Below, piece after piece: positions 34,103 to 43,132 of a stretch of DNA of 64,000 bases. Where the stretch lies: contig CAWJXV010000008.1 of assembly GCA_963846915.1 (NCBI GenBank), positions 1-64,000 of the forward strand, in the 5' to 3' direction. The stretch's first letter is position 1. Each line of letters starts with the position of its first letter. The notes under the pieces were generated by a model. It made no database searches, was not told the DNA's origin, and saw only the letters and a list, made by a program, of their open reading frames with translations. This DNA comes from PALSA-612 sp963846915. Its GTDB lineage: Bacteria > Actinomycetota > Thermoleophilia > Gaiellales > Gaiellaceae. Made by a program: the position numbers and the translations under genes.

Positions 34103-35563
34103 TCAGGCCGACACGCGCCTGGACTCCTTCGGTCCGATCGGCTCGCCGGGAGCGCCGCCCGGTCGGGTGCGATAGGTCGGGACGCCGATGCAGGTGAAGA
34201 GCAGGCCGATCAGCGGCTCGCCCACGAGCGCGGGGATCTCCGAGTCGAGGAAAGTCATGCCCGACGCGCCGAGTCCCTGCGCGTAGGCCGCGAGGTGCAG
34301 CCTGCCCTCGACGATGCCCGCATCCAGCTGGGCCTCTCGGTAGCCGCGGTCGTCGAGCCGCTCGCCGTCGACGGCGGCGATGACGACGAAGGCGGCGTCG
34401 CGCCCGAGGTCCTGGTCGAGGCAGACGCGGAACAGCTCGTCGCGGAGGTTGCCCGCGCGCACCGGGACGTCGAGCGACGGCCAGCGGTAGATGCCGGGCT
34501 CCATCCCGTCGACAGCGTGGACGGCCACGAAGTGCGGCACCCGGCTCCCGCGCAGCGCGGCCGCGAGCGACCACTCGAAGAGCTCGCGCCCGACGGAGCG
34601 GGAGGCGTCCATGATCCGCATCGAGCCGCGTCGCAGGATGACCTCGTCGACGCCCGCCGACGGCGGCGGCCGGCCCTCGAGCGGGGTGCCTGCGGGCCAC
34701 GGGTCGCCGAGATCGTCTCCGTCGCCCGCGTGCTGCGCCTGCGTGACGAGCGGGAACTCGAGCGGCGGTCGACTATCGACCTCGCCGGCCGCAGCCTCGC
34801 CGGTCGGGCGGATCGCCGGCTCGCCGTCGCCGAGCGTCACGATCGCAACGGGGAACTCCTGCACGCCGTCGGCGCCGACGAGCCGCGTCACGGCGGCGTC
34901 CGGGAAGACCGTGCGCAGACGCGGGGCCAGTCCGGCGTCCGCCGCCACCACGAGGGTCTGCGCCAGCATCGTGCCGGCGTCCCAGTAGATGTGGCGGAAG
35001 CCGCGCTCGGAGTAGCGCCAGCCGGTGCGCCAGGGAAGCCCTGTGACGACGAGCGTCGTCCTCTCGCCCTCCGGCGGCGGGCCGATCTGCAGCAGCGCGT
35101 GGTTCGGGGGATCGAACCAGTACACGCCGTCGGGAAGGCCCTCGACGCCGCGGGCGGCGACGTAGAGGTCGAGCGGGAAGCGCCCACCGGCCGACCCCGC
35201 CGCGCGGAAGAGGTAGCGCCGCCCGTCGGAGCGCTCGGTGACGCGCACGACACCGGCCGAGAGGTGCAGGACGCGCGCGAGGCGGGCGAGATCGAGCGTG
35301 GCGGGCGGCGCCGCGTCACGGCCCGCCAGGACGGCGGTCGTGGTGCCACCGCCGGCAGGCCAGCTGCGCGGCAGCTCGACGGTCGGGAGCCCGGGCGGGT
35401 AGGCCTTGCAGAGTGCCGGGAACGTTGCCAGGTCGTTCGGCTCGAAGTCCTGGAGCACGCGGGGGTCGTCGACCGGCGTCACCCAGTCGCTCGCAGGGTC
35501 CCACGAGGTCAGGTCGTACGACGTCAGCCGGTGATAGAGACGCGCGGTATCGCCCGGGGCCAC
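34103..35563 (-). CDS. SagB/ThcOx-family tandem nitroreductase-fold dehydrogenase
   Basis: The 486-residue protein contains two nitroreductase-like halves. The first has YHRLTSYDL, LHLSAGVVR and WRYSERGFRHIYWDAGTMLAQ (about 90-240). The second has RRGSMRIMDASRSVGRELFEWSL and AAYAQGLGASGMTFLD (about 315-470). This arrangement matches stand-alone SagB-type FMN oxidases; family members oxidise azolines in RiPPs, but no precursor peptide or YcaO gene is seen here. It is first of a probable two-gene unit with the GS-like ligase. The start is GTG 35563. Confidence 0.82.
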   Translation of the reverse strand: MAPGDTARLYHRLTSYDLTSWDPASDWVTPVDDPRVLQDFEPNDLATFPALCKAYPPGLPTVELPRSWPAGGGTTTAVLAGRDAAPPATLDLARLARVLHLSAGVVRVTERSDGRRYLFRAAGSAGGRFPLDLYVAARGVEGLPDGVYWFDPPNHALLQIGPPPEGERTTLVVTGLPWRTGWRYSERGFRHIYWDAGTMLAQTLVVAADAGLAPRLRTVFPDAAVTRLVGADGVQEFPVAIVTLGDGEPAIRPTGEAAAGEVDSRPPLEFPLVTQAQHAGDGDDLGDPWPAGTPLEGRPPPSAGVDEVILRRGSMRIMDASRSVGRELFEWSLAAALRGSRVPHFVAVHAVDGMEPGIYRWPSLDVPVRAGNLRDELFRVCLDQDLGRDAAFVVIAAVDGERLDDRGYREAQLDAGIVEGRLHLAAYAQGLGASGMTFLDSEIPALVGEPLIGLLFTCIGVPTYRTRPGGAPGEPIGPKESRRVSA

Positions 35564-35600
35564 GCGAGGAGTCTTCCAGCACGCGCGTGCCGGCGAAGCG

Positions 35601-35990
35601 CTAGCCGTACTCCTCGAACTGCGGCAGGTCGTCGGTGATCTCGTACCACGGCGCCTTCGACCCGACGAAGATGTGGCCCGCCGGCCTGATGGTCGGCTCG
35701 TCGACGAGCGACCCCATCGCGACGTGGACGTAGGCGCCGTCGCGGACGACCGAGTAGAGGAGGGAGCCGCAGACGCCGCAGCGCGTGTGGTTCCCGTTCT
35801 CCTCGCCGAAGACCAGCAGGCTGTCGCGGCCGTCCGTCACCTCGAGCTTCTCCCGCTCGATGCCGGCGAACGGCTTGAACGCCGACCCGGTCCCAGCGCG
35901 GCAGTTCGAGCAGTGGCAGTTGGCCGCGTACAGGAACTCGTCCGGCACGCTGTACCGGACGGCGCCGCACTCGCACTTCCCGGCCAGCAC
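35601..35990 (-). CDS. GFA-domain (CENP-V/glutathione-dependent formaldehyde-activating-like) protein
   Basis: The 129-residue zinc protein has the GFA Cys pattern: GKCECGAVRYSV, NCHCSNCRAGTGSAF and RCGVCGSLLYS. Members bind zinc, and some act on glutathione adducts; actinobacteria that lack glutathione probably use it differently. GTG 35990 directly follows the VOC gene stop (2-bp gap), so the two are co-translated. A divergent MarR gene lies beyond. Confidence 0.85.
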   Translation of the reverse strand: MLAGKCECGAVRYSVPDEFLYAANCHCSNCRAGTGSAFKPFAGIEREKLEVTDGRDSLLVFGEENGNHTRCGVCGSLLYSVVRDGAYVHVAMGSLVDEPTIRPAGHIFVGSKAPWYEITDDLPQFEEYG

Positions 35991-35992
35991 GG

Positions 35993-36466
35993 CTACGCCG
36001 CCTCGGCCGCGCGCTCGAGCTCGGCGATGTCGATCTTCCTCATGCCGAGCATGCACTTCATGACGCGCTGCGCCTTCTCGCGGTCGGGATCCCCGAGGAG
36101 CTCGGGCAGCCGCGATGGGACGATCTGCCACGAGACGCCGAACCGGTCCTTGAGCCAGCCGCACGGCCCCTCCTCCCCGCCCTCGGAGAGCTTGCTCCAG
36201 AACATGTCGACCTCGTCCTGCGTCTTGCAGTCGACCTGGAACGAGATCGCCTCGCTGAACGTGAACTCGGGACCGCCGTTCAGCGCCAGGAACCGGTGCC
36301 CGTCGAGCTCGAAGCTGACGGTCATCACGGTTCCGGCGGGACGCGGGCCGGCCTCGCCGTAACGGGCGACCTCGAGGATCTTCGAGTTCGGGAAGATCGA
36401 CGTGTAAGACGTCGCCGCTTCCTCGCCCTCGGTGTCGAACCACAGGCAGGGAGTGATGTCGCGCAT
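35993..36466 (-). CDS. VOC family protein (PhnB / 3-demethylubiquinone-9 methyltransferase-like)
   Basis: The 157-residue glyoxalase-fold protein has MRDITPCLWFDTEGEEAATS, FPNSKI, FLALNGGPEFTFSEAISF and WFKD-like GWLKDRFGVSWQIVP. It is a typical PhnB-like VOC protein whose substrate is unknown. ATG 36466 follows a GGAAAGGG site. It is the first gene of a VOC-GFA pair divergent from a MarR regulator (120-bp gap). Confidence 0.88.
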   Translation of the reverse strand: MRDITPCLWFDTEGEEAATSYTSIFPNSKILEVARYGEAGPRPAGTVMTVSFELDGHRFLALNGGPEFTFSEAISFQVDCKTQDEVDMFWSKLSEGGEEGPCGWLKDRFGVSWQIVPSRLPELLGDPDREKAQRVMKCMLGMRKIDIAELERAAEAA

Positions 36467-36586
36467 GGCCCTTCCTTTCCGGTCGGGGTCGTCGTGGGTG
36501 TAGACCGTCGCGGCCGCTCGAACTCATCGCTCCAAGTACTGGTTGTACATCTGCCGCAGGTTCCATGCTTCGATGGCGTCCAGCCC

Positions 36587-37066
36587 ATGTCAAACCATTC
36601 GAGAGCCGAGCTGATCGAGGAGTTCATCGCCGCACTCCGCGCCTCCCAGGTCGCGACCGACATGCTCGACGAGGCGGTCGCGAACCGCCTCGGCATCCAC
36701 CGGACCGACGCGCGCTGCCTCGACATCCTCGACCAGGAGGGGCCGATGACCGCGGGGCGCCTGGCCGAGCGCGCGCGCATCAGCCCGGGCGCGACCACGA
36801 CCGCGCTCGACCGGCTCGAGCGCAAGGGCCTCGCCCGCCGGACCCGTGACACCGAGGACCGCCGGCGCGTGCTCGTCGAGGCGACCCCCGCGATGCGCGC
36901 CATGGCGGAACGGCTCTACGGGACGCCCGAGGACGGGGCGAAGGCGCTCGAGGTCTACTCCGACGACGAGCTCCGGTTCCTGATCGGCTTCCACCGCGCC
37001 AACGTCGCCTTCCAGGAGGGGCTGATCGAGAAGCTGGAGGCGATCGAGGCCGGGGAAGGGGTCTAG
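36587..37066 (+). CDS. MarR family regulator
   Basis: The 159-residue protein has a winged helix (IHRTDARCLDILDQEGPMTAG, then ISPGATTTALDRLERKGLARR and DTEDRRRVLVEAT). The long C-terminal helix region fits MarR. ATG 36587 is chosen because earlier in-frame codons are outside the domain. Its target is probably the divergent VOC-GFA pair. No clear palindromic operator was seen in 36467-36586. Confidence 0.85.
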   Translation: MSNHSRAELIEEFIAALRASQVATDMLDEAVANRLGIHRTDARCLDILDQEGPMTAGRLAERARISPGATTTALDRLERKGLARRTRDTEDRRRVLVEATPAMRAMAERLYGTPEDGAKALEVYSDDELRFLIGFHRANVAFQEGLIEKLEAIEAGEGV

Positions 37067-37244
37067 ACTGGCCCGCCGCAGCCACGAGGTGAGCTGACGG
37101 AGATGCGCGAAGAAGGTTCAGGCGAACGAGGTGGACCGGGCACTCGTGCCGTTCGCGGAGGCGTAGCCGACCAGAACGAGCGCGACCATGCGGCGCTCGC
37201 CGACGCAGCCGCCTCGGACCACATCCTGGCTTAGCCGGCCGCCG

Positions 37245-39638
37245 TCACAGGTAGCTGTGGCGCTGGAGCCAGCGCAGCGCGAAGAAGCCCCAGATCGGGG
37301 GCAGGTAGAACGTCGCCAGGCGGTAGAGGATGATGGCCGCGGCCGCCGCCGAGCTCGTCATGCCGGCGGAGGTGAGCCCGACCTCGAGCCCGAACTCGAC
37401 GACGCCGATCCCCCCCGGGACCGGGATGAAGCTCGAAAAGAGCGAGATCCCCGAGTTGATCACGATCAGCTGGTTGAGCGGGATGTGGTATCCGAGCCCC
37501 CGGCACATCAGCCCGAGCGCCGTTGCGAACAGCACCTCGGTGGCGAGGTTGCCGACGATCAGCAGCACGAGCTTGTTCGACGCGCGCAGAGCACCGAGTG
37601 CGGTCTTGATCTCCGGCAGCCAGACGCGTAGCCGGTCGACGATCCCGCGCCGCAGCCGTGGCACGAGGACGACGACGAGCACGGTCGCGACCGCGATCCC
37701 GATGACGATCCAGAGCAGATTCAGGGAGCTAGAGCCCGGCGAGGACAGGTCGAGCGAGAGGTCGGCGCTCGTGAACGCCACGAGGACGAGCACCAGTACG
37801 GCCTGGAGGACGTTCCCTGCGAACGACTCGATCGCGCCGGCCGTGACGGCCGCGGCCCCGGGCAGCCCCTGCCGCTGGAAGAACCGGATGTCCACGGCCA
37901 TCCGAGCGACGCTCGAAGGCACCGCGAGGTTCAGGTACGACGTGGCCAGCTTCAGGACGTAGACAGGGCCGAAGCGGAGCTTGGCGGCGATCGATCCGAG
38001 CGCAGCCATGGCCTGCGTGAGCCGGGGCACCTGGGCGAACACGAAGCCGAAGACGATCCACCCCCACGACGCGTTCGAGAGATCGCTCTTCAGCTGGTCG
38101 TAGTCGACGTTGCCGGCGACCTTGATCACGGCCCCGACCGCCAGCAGGAGCAGGGCGATCTGGATCACCGAGCCCCAGGTCACGCGCCGGAGCCTGGCCA
38201 GCTCCGGCTCCGGCGCGCCGACCGCGGCCGCCGTGGCGCTTCGCAGCTCGTCGCTGTCGATCCCTCCCGCCTTCAGCGCGCTTCGCAGCTGGCCGGAGAA
38301 CGTGGGCGGCTGGAGGTAGGGGAGCAGCGCGGCGACACCGTCGGTGCCGAGCGCGTCGACGGCCGCCTCGATCGCCCGCTCGCCGCCGACCACGGCCGCC
38401 GTCGACGCGAGCAGCTGCGCCGAATCGCTCTGCAGCTGGTCGGGCGTCGGAGTGACGGTCGCCTGGCCGAAGTCGACCAGCCCCGGCTCGCCGTCGACGA
38501 GAGCGACGGTCGACGGCGAGATCTCCCGATGCGCAATACCGCCGCCGCGAAGCGCCGTGAGCGCGTGCCAGAAGCGGCCGAGCGCGGCGCGGTCGGGGGT
38601 GGGCAGCTCCGACAGCGGCTCGACGGCTCCTCTCAGAACGAGCAGCGCGTCTCCTCCCAGCGTCGCTCCCGCCTTGACGACCTTCCGCGTCGGCACGCCG
38701 GCCTCCGTCGCGAGCAGCGTGACCAGAGCCTCGTGCTCGACTGCCTGAACGCGACTGAGCCCAGGTGCCGGGCCGCCGTTCTGGTACCACAGCGTCCGCC
38801 AGAAGGTCGCGAGCAGCTGGTTGTCGTACGCGTTCCGGCCGTACACCTTGACGACGAGCGGCCGGCCGCTCTCGTCCCTCGCGTCCAGCTCGAAGACCCC
38901 CGCGACCTGACGCTCGGCCGCCTCGAGCCCGGACGCGCGGACGCCGAGCTCCTGGAGGGCCGCCGCCACGTCCGCCACTCCCGGACGCCCGAGCGAGGTG
39001 CCGAACGCGAGCCGGACGGCCGCGGCCGCCGAGACCGCGACGAGGATCGCAGCCGGGGTTCCGCTCGGCACCGTGGGATGCACCACCAGGCCGCCGAGCA
39101 GGCCGAGCCCGAGGAGCCAGTGACCGACGCGCTCGAGGCGCCGGACGAGCTGGGCTCCGACCGTCAGCACGACCGCGCCCGCCTCGGCGACGCGCGTGAC
39201 GGGAATGGTCGGCGAGTCCGAGCCGCCGACGATCGCGCGGCCGATGTCGGGCCAGTGGCCGAGCGCGAGCCGGGCCGACACGATCGCGAGCGCGGCGGCG
39301 ACGGCGAACGACGACACGGCCAGCGCCAGCACCCGGACGCGACGGCTGACACCGACGAGAACGACCAGGACGATCGCCCACAGGACGAGGAGGTCGACGA
39401 GGAATCGCCAGACCGGATCGAGCCAGCCCGGGAAGCTCCCGAGGAAGGCCGCGAAGGTTCGCTCGAAGTGGCCGGGAGGGTAGGCGACGACGAGGAGGCC
39501 GAGCCCGGCCAGCGCCGCGACCAGGATGAGCACGTCGGTCGCGCGGCGCGACGTCGGCCCGCTCGAAGGCGACGAGTAGAAGTTGGCCCACCCCGACGAG
39601 GCGGTGACCTTGCTCCGCGGCTCAGAGCCGGAACTCAC
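37245..39638 (-). CDS. Membrane protein: UPF0104 (LPG-synthase-TM/AglD-like) domain with internal kinase-like domain
   Basis: The 797-residue protein has N-terminal membrane helices (about 35-210), a soluble kinase-like domain (about 240-440) and a C-terminal eight-helix UPF0104 domain (about 480-797) with ATSYLNLAVPSSVARMAVD and FIPVPGGIGVVE. The kinase-like domain keeps VVKVYGR (Lys), a Glu in VEHEAL and VDFGQ, but the catalytic loop reads HREISPSTV, with Asp to Glu and Asn to Thr. It is therefore probably a pseudokinase or altered enzyme. UPF0104 proteins include lysyl-phosphatidylglycerol synthases and putative flippases. GTG 39638 overlaps the upstream gene by 17 bp. Confidence 0.82.
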   Translation of the reverse strand: MSSGSEPRSKVTASSGWANFYSSPSSGPTSRRATDVLILVAALAGLGLLVVAYPPGHFERTFAAFLGSFPGWLDPVWRFLVDLLVLWAIVLVVLVGVSRRVRVLALAVSSFAVAAALAIVSARLALGHWPDIGRAIVGGSDSPTIPVTRVAEAGAVVLTVGAQLVRRLERVGHWLLGLGLLGGLVVHPTVPSGTPAAILVAVSAAAAVRLAFGTSLGRPGVADVAAALQELGVRASGLEAAERQVAGVFELDARDESGRPLVVKVYGRNAYDNQLLATFWRTLWYQNGGPAPGLSRVQAVEHEALVTLLATEAGVPTRKVVKAGATLGGDALLVLRGAVEPLSELPTPDRAALGRFWHALTALRGGGIAHREISPSTVALVDGEPGLVDFGQATVTPTPDQLQSDSAQLLASTAAVVGGERAIEAAVDALGTDGVAALLPYLQPPTFSGQLRSALKAGGIDSDELRSATAAAVGAPEPELARLRRVTWGSVIQIALLLLAVGAVIKVAGNVDYDQLKSDLSNASWGWIVFGFVFAQVPRLTQAMAALGSIAAKLRFGPVYVLKLATSYLNLAVPSSVARMAVDIRFFQRQGLPGAAAVTAGAIESFAGNVLQAVLVLVLVAFTSADLSLDLSSPGSSSLNLLWIVIGIAVATVLVVVLVPRLRRGIVDRLRVWLPEIKTALGALRASNKLVLLIVGNLATEVLFATALGLMCRGLGYHIPLNQLIVINSGISLFSSFIPVPGGIGVVEFGLEVGLTSAGMTSSAAAAAIILYRLATFYLPPIWGFFALRWLQRHSYL

Positions 39639-41847
39639 GGAGCCGTTGATAGACGAGGAACGCAGCGAGGCCGACGAGGAGGGCGACGAACACGGTCACC
39701 CAGTAGTGCACGAGCAGAACGGTGGTGGCGATCAGCGCGAGGATCACGGCGACCTGGTTGGCGGTCCGGAGAAAGGTGCCCCTGAGCACGGACTCGCCGA
39801 TGACGAAGGCGATCACGATCACGACGAGCGCCGCCCAGGCCCGGTCGGGAACGACCAGGATCACCACGGCCAGCCCGACGAGGAGCGCGCTCAGCGAGAT
39901 CGCCGCCCATACCTCGGCGGCGCGGTCGAAACGCATCTGCGCGACCGACACGGGCTCGGCGGCATTCCGGATGTGCGCCCGCGCACCCTCCGCTCTCCCT
40001 TGCCGGCGCTGGTCGATCCGCCGGTCGAGCCCTTCGAGGACGGCCGCGTTCGCCGAGCGCTCGAGGCGCAGGCCGGTCAGGCTCGCCGCCTCGTCGGCGA
40101 CGAGCGCCTCGAGCCGCTCCGCCTCCGCGGCGAGATGTGGACTCCCACGCAGGCTGCGGATTCGGACGCCGAGCTCCTGGAGCCTCGCGCTCGCCTGCGG
40201 AATCAGCCGCTCGAGCTCGCTCTGGCGGCCCTGCAGCAGCGCGCGCTCGCCTTCGAGCGCCTCGAGCTCGCGCGGCGGCGGCGGGACCCGGTCGAGCGCG
40301 GCGAACCCGAGCGGGTCGAACCAGGACGGGCGGGGCGAGCCGTCGCGCTCGTACATCGGCCCGGCCGGCGCGTTCTCACCGGAGATCGGGTCGCGCGCGA
40401 ACAGGCCCCAGAGCCCGCGGTAGCGGCTCGCCCAGGGTGTCGTCTCGTCGATGACTTTCGGCGTCCATCGATTCTCCTGCCCCGGCCCGACGGCCACGCC
40501 GTCACCGCGCGCGAAGTCGATGAAGGGGATGCGAAGCGGGTTCTGCGTCGCGGCGCTCTGACCCAGCGTCGTCCGCCAGAACCGTCCCAGCGCGCTGCTC
40601 AGGCCTCGTAACCGCGCCGGGGAAGGGATCGCCACCTCCGCCTGGTACTCCCCGGCCCGGAAGTACGAGGCATGCGACCCCGCGCCCGCGTACACGACCG
40701 GGTGCTGCCCCACGACCTCGAGGTCGACGCGATCGTCCCAGCGCCGGCGCAGATCGGCCCCGTGGTAGTCGTGCGACGCGTAGGCGACCCACTCGGGGAA
40801 GAGCCGGTCACCCTCCTCGTAGAGGTAGACGGACATCATCTCCCAGTCCGACTCGTGATCGTTGACCCCGTTGAAGCCGGAGCGCCAGGGGTTGTAGGCG
40901 AAGAAGAACCAGTACTGACAGATCGTCCAGCCGCCCTGCCGAACCACCCGCCCCTGGTAGACGTAGCGCCGGTCCTGGTCGTGGATCGCCGCGTACTTCA
41001 GAGCCGCGGCGGCGGCAGTCGCATGGGGGACTGTCCCACGGAGCAGGAGCGAGAGCGAGAACAGCGCGTCGGCGAGCCTCGGCAGCAAGCCTCCGCGGGC
41101 GAGCCGGCCGACGCCCGCGTGGAACTCGCTCCCCTGCTCCTTCGCCAGCCGGCGCTCTGCGGCGAGGGCGCGGGCGCCCTCCTGGAGGCCCAGCGGGCTG
41201 ACGAACCTGAGGTAGAACAGCGAGCCGAACGGCGCGTCGCGACGCTCGACGAGACCGTCCTGCGTCAACGAGCCCTCGGCGACGATCTCCTGGTCGGAGC
41301 CGTCCGGGAGGTGGAGCCGGAGGCTGCTCCCGCGCACGTACGGCTCGACGTCCATCGGGAAGAACTTCTCTCCCTGCGTGTAGTGCACCACCGGCTCGAA
41401 TGCCTGGAGGATCTCGAGGTCGGCGGCCGTCGACTCGACGCCGGCCGGCGGCGCCGGGTCGCCGACCGGCTCGCCGTCGGTCCGTTCGATCAAGGGCAGG
41501 CGCGTTCCGAATGCGAGCTGCACGCCGATCGGCGTGAGCATGAAGACCACGAACGCGTCGAGCGCCATCGCCAGGTGGTCGGGATGGTCGAAGAAGAACT
41601 CGCGGAGCAGCTGGTCCATCAGGCCGACGACCGCCCAGGACATCAACGCCGCCCAGGCCCAGCGGCGCATGCGCAGGGCGCCGACGCCGAAGAGGATCGC
41701 CGCCGCGCCCAGGGCGACGAGGGTCGCTCCGGCTGCGATGCCGCTCGAGTCGCCGCCGTCGACGAGGTCGACCACGCCCCGGCCGACGTCCACCGCGCCG
41801 GCCGTGAACGCGACGCCGGCTACGAGCGTCACGTTCACGGGACGCAT
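39622..41847 (-). CDS. Large membrane protein with Vps62-like domain
   Basis: The 741-residue protein has N-terminal membrane helices (about 5-115), then a Vps62/DUF946-like region: VHYTQGEKFFPMDVEPYVR, YQYWFFFAYNPW-type sequence, DHESDWEMMSVYL and HPVVYAGAGSHASYFRAGEY. A long coiled coil (about 520-650) and three or four C-terminal helices follow. No bacterial function is established. ATG 41847 is preferred; a TTG at 41868 is in frame but has no ribosome site. It overlaps and probably is co-transcribed with the UPF0104 pseudokinase gene, suggesting a shared envelope role. Confidence 0.75.
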   Translation of the reverse strand: MRPVNVTLVAGVAFTAGAVDVGRGVVDLVDGGDSSGIAAGATLVALGAAAILFGVGALRMRRWAWAALMSWAVVGLMDQLLREFFFDHPDHLAMALDAFVVFMLTPIGVQLAFGTRLPLIERTDGEPVGDPAPPAGVESTAADLEILQAFEPVVHYTQGEKFFPMDVEPYVRGSSLRLHLPDGSDQEIVAEGSLTQDGLVERRDAPFGSLFYLRFVSPLGLQEGARALAAERRLAKEQGSEFHAGVGRLARGGLLPRLADALFSLSLLLRGTVPHATAAAAALKYAAIHDQDRRYVYQGRVVRQGGWTICQYWFFFAYNPWRSGFNGVNDHESDWEMMSVYLYEEGDRLFPEWVAYASHDYHGADLRRRWDDRVDLEVVGQHPVVYAGAGSHASYFRAGEYQAEVAIPSPARLRGLSSALGRFWRTTLGQSAATQNPLRIPFIDFARGDGVAVGPGQENRWTPKVIDETTPWASRYRGLWGLFARDPISGENAPAGPMYERDGSPRPSWFDPLGFAALDRVPPPPRELEALEGERALLQGRQSELERLIPQASARLQELGVRIRSLRGSPHLAAEAERLEALVADEAASLTGLRLERSANAAVLEGLDRRIDQRRQGRAEGARAHIRNAAEPVSVAQMRFDRAAEVWAAISLSALLVGLAVVILVVPDRAWAALVVIVIAFVIGESVLRGTFLRTANQVAVILALIATTVLLVHYWVTVFVALLVGLAAFLVYQRLREFRL

Positions 41848-41941
41848 CGGGAGCTCGCGCGCCTCCAAGCCGCAGAGCCTAGACCGCTTCGCCGCGGATC
41901 ACCGGCGAAATCCGAGCCGGCGGTTGTGTAGCGTCAGGCCG

Positions 41942-42436
41942 ATGCCCGACCGGCACTTCCTCACCGCCTCGAGGGCGTCGCACGCGGTCTACGGGTCGAT
42001 CATCGTGCTCGCCGTGATCACCGGGCTCGACGAGGCTTCGGCGACGCCGCGCGAGAGCCTGGTCACGATCGTCGGGCTCGCGATTGCGGTCGCACTCTCC
42101 CAGATCTACGCCGACGGGATCGGCTCGACGTTCCGTGCGGCGCGCCCTCTGACCCGCGAGGAGTGGCTGGAGGTCAGCGCCAACGTCGCGTTCGGCTTCG
42201 GGGCGGCGCTCGTGCCGGCGATCTTCTTCGTCCTCGCCGCCGTCGGTGTGCTGAGCCTCGACCATGCGTTCTCGATCGCCGAGTGGACCGGCGTCGCGGT
42301 GATCTGGATCTACGTCTTCGCCGCCACGCGTGCCGCCGGCCTCACGCTCGTGCGCTCGCTGCTGTGGTCGGCCGCGCTGACGGCCTGCGGGATCGGCCTC
42401 GTCGAGCTCAAGCTCCTGGCCCACCCCACGGCGTAA
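41942..42436 (+). CDS. Small integral membrane protein, unknown function
   Basis: The 164-residue protein has four predicted membrane helices (about 16-34, 43-60, 82-108 and 120-155) and polar loops (DEASATPRESL, FRAARPLTREEW). It resembles no family I can name. A TAGCGT box lies 7 nt before ATG 41942, compatible with a leaderless transcript. It diverges from the Vps62-like gene and converges on a broken membrane gene. Confidence 0.75.
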   Translation: MPDRHFLTASRASHAVYGSIIVLAVITGLDEASATPRESLVTIVGLAIAVALSQIYADGIGSTFRAARPLTREEWLEVSANVAFGFGAALVPAIFFVLAAVGVLSLDHAFSIAEWTGVAVIWIYVFAATRAAGLTLVRSLLWSAALTACGIGLVELKLLAHPTA

Positions 42437-42442
42437 TGACGC

Positions 42443-43132
42443 TCACACCGCGAAGGGGAGCGTCAAGATCTCGACCGCTGCGAAGAGCAGGAGGACCGAG
42501 CCGACGCAGAGCAGGGCGATCCGGACGCCGCGAAGACGGAAGTGGGTCGAGATGCCGACGAGGAAGAGCACGCTGGCGAGGATGACGGTCGTCCGCACGT
42601 AGTCGTCCGCCGTGTGTCCCGCCTCCTGACCCTTCGAATACTCCTCGTCCGCCTTCGCGTCGAGCACGCCCGATTGCTTCTCGCCTCTCGCGTGGTACTG
42701 CGGCATCGCCTGCGGGCCTGCGGGCGCGTTCGGGCTCGTGAACGGATCCGTCTTCTGCCACGCATCGAAAGCCACGCGGAGCTCCGGCGAGAATCGCCTC
42801 TCGGCGACGCGGATCTCGTTCGCGTCGCCGGTCGCATGAGCGCCGAGTCAGGCGTTGAACGTCAACGCGTCGCGGACGCGGAAGGTGAGCGACTCCTGGA
42901 ACTCGCGGTTCGCCTCCGTGCGCGTCGCCGACGCCTTGGCGAGGTGAAGCGACGACTCCGTCCCCCACTTCGCGGCCGAGTAGCCCGACCAGGCGGCGAC
43001 GATCGTGACGACGGCCAGCATGAACGCCTCCACGATCGTGATCGCGCGGTCGTGGTCGTGGTGCGACGTGTGCTTGGCGTGCTCGCCGAGCTTCTGCCCG
43101 GCTTCGGTGGCCGAGAGCGCGCCCTTAGGCAC
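42443..43132 (-). pseudogene. DUF4337-like membrane protein interrupted by an in-frame TGA
   Basis: From GTG 43132 a 94-residue N-terminal half (VPKGALSATEAGQK, one helix ITIVEAFMLAVVTIVAAW, then SLTFRVRDALTFNA) runs into TGA at 42848-42850. The same frame continues without another stop (LGAHATGDANEIRVAERRF, then VAFDAWQKTDPF and two helices) to 42443. Related proteins have TFNAW at the stop, so this is a Trp (TGG) to TGA change. Either the gene is recently inactivated, or it is read through (the UGA-C context is leaky), or there is a sequence error. The first half overlaps the flavoprotein stop by 8 bp. Confidence 0.75.

Noticed and set aside
37103..37234. 44-residue ORF (MREEGSGERGG...) after the MarR gene
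   Set aside because: No ribosome site at good spacing, no recognisable family, and composition typical of random high-GC sequence. The 178-bp gap is best left as non-coding.
30784..43132. TGA read as Trp (genetic code change)
   Set aside because: Many intact genes here end in TGA (for example nusG, marR, the ABC genes), so TGA is a normal stop.
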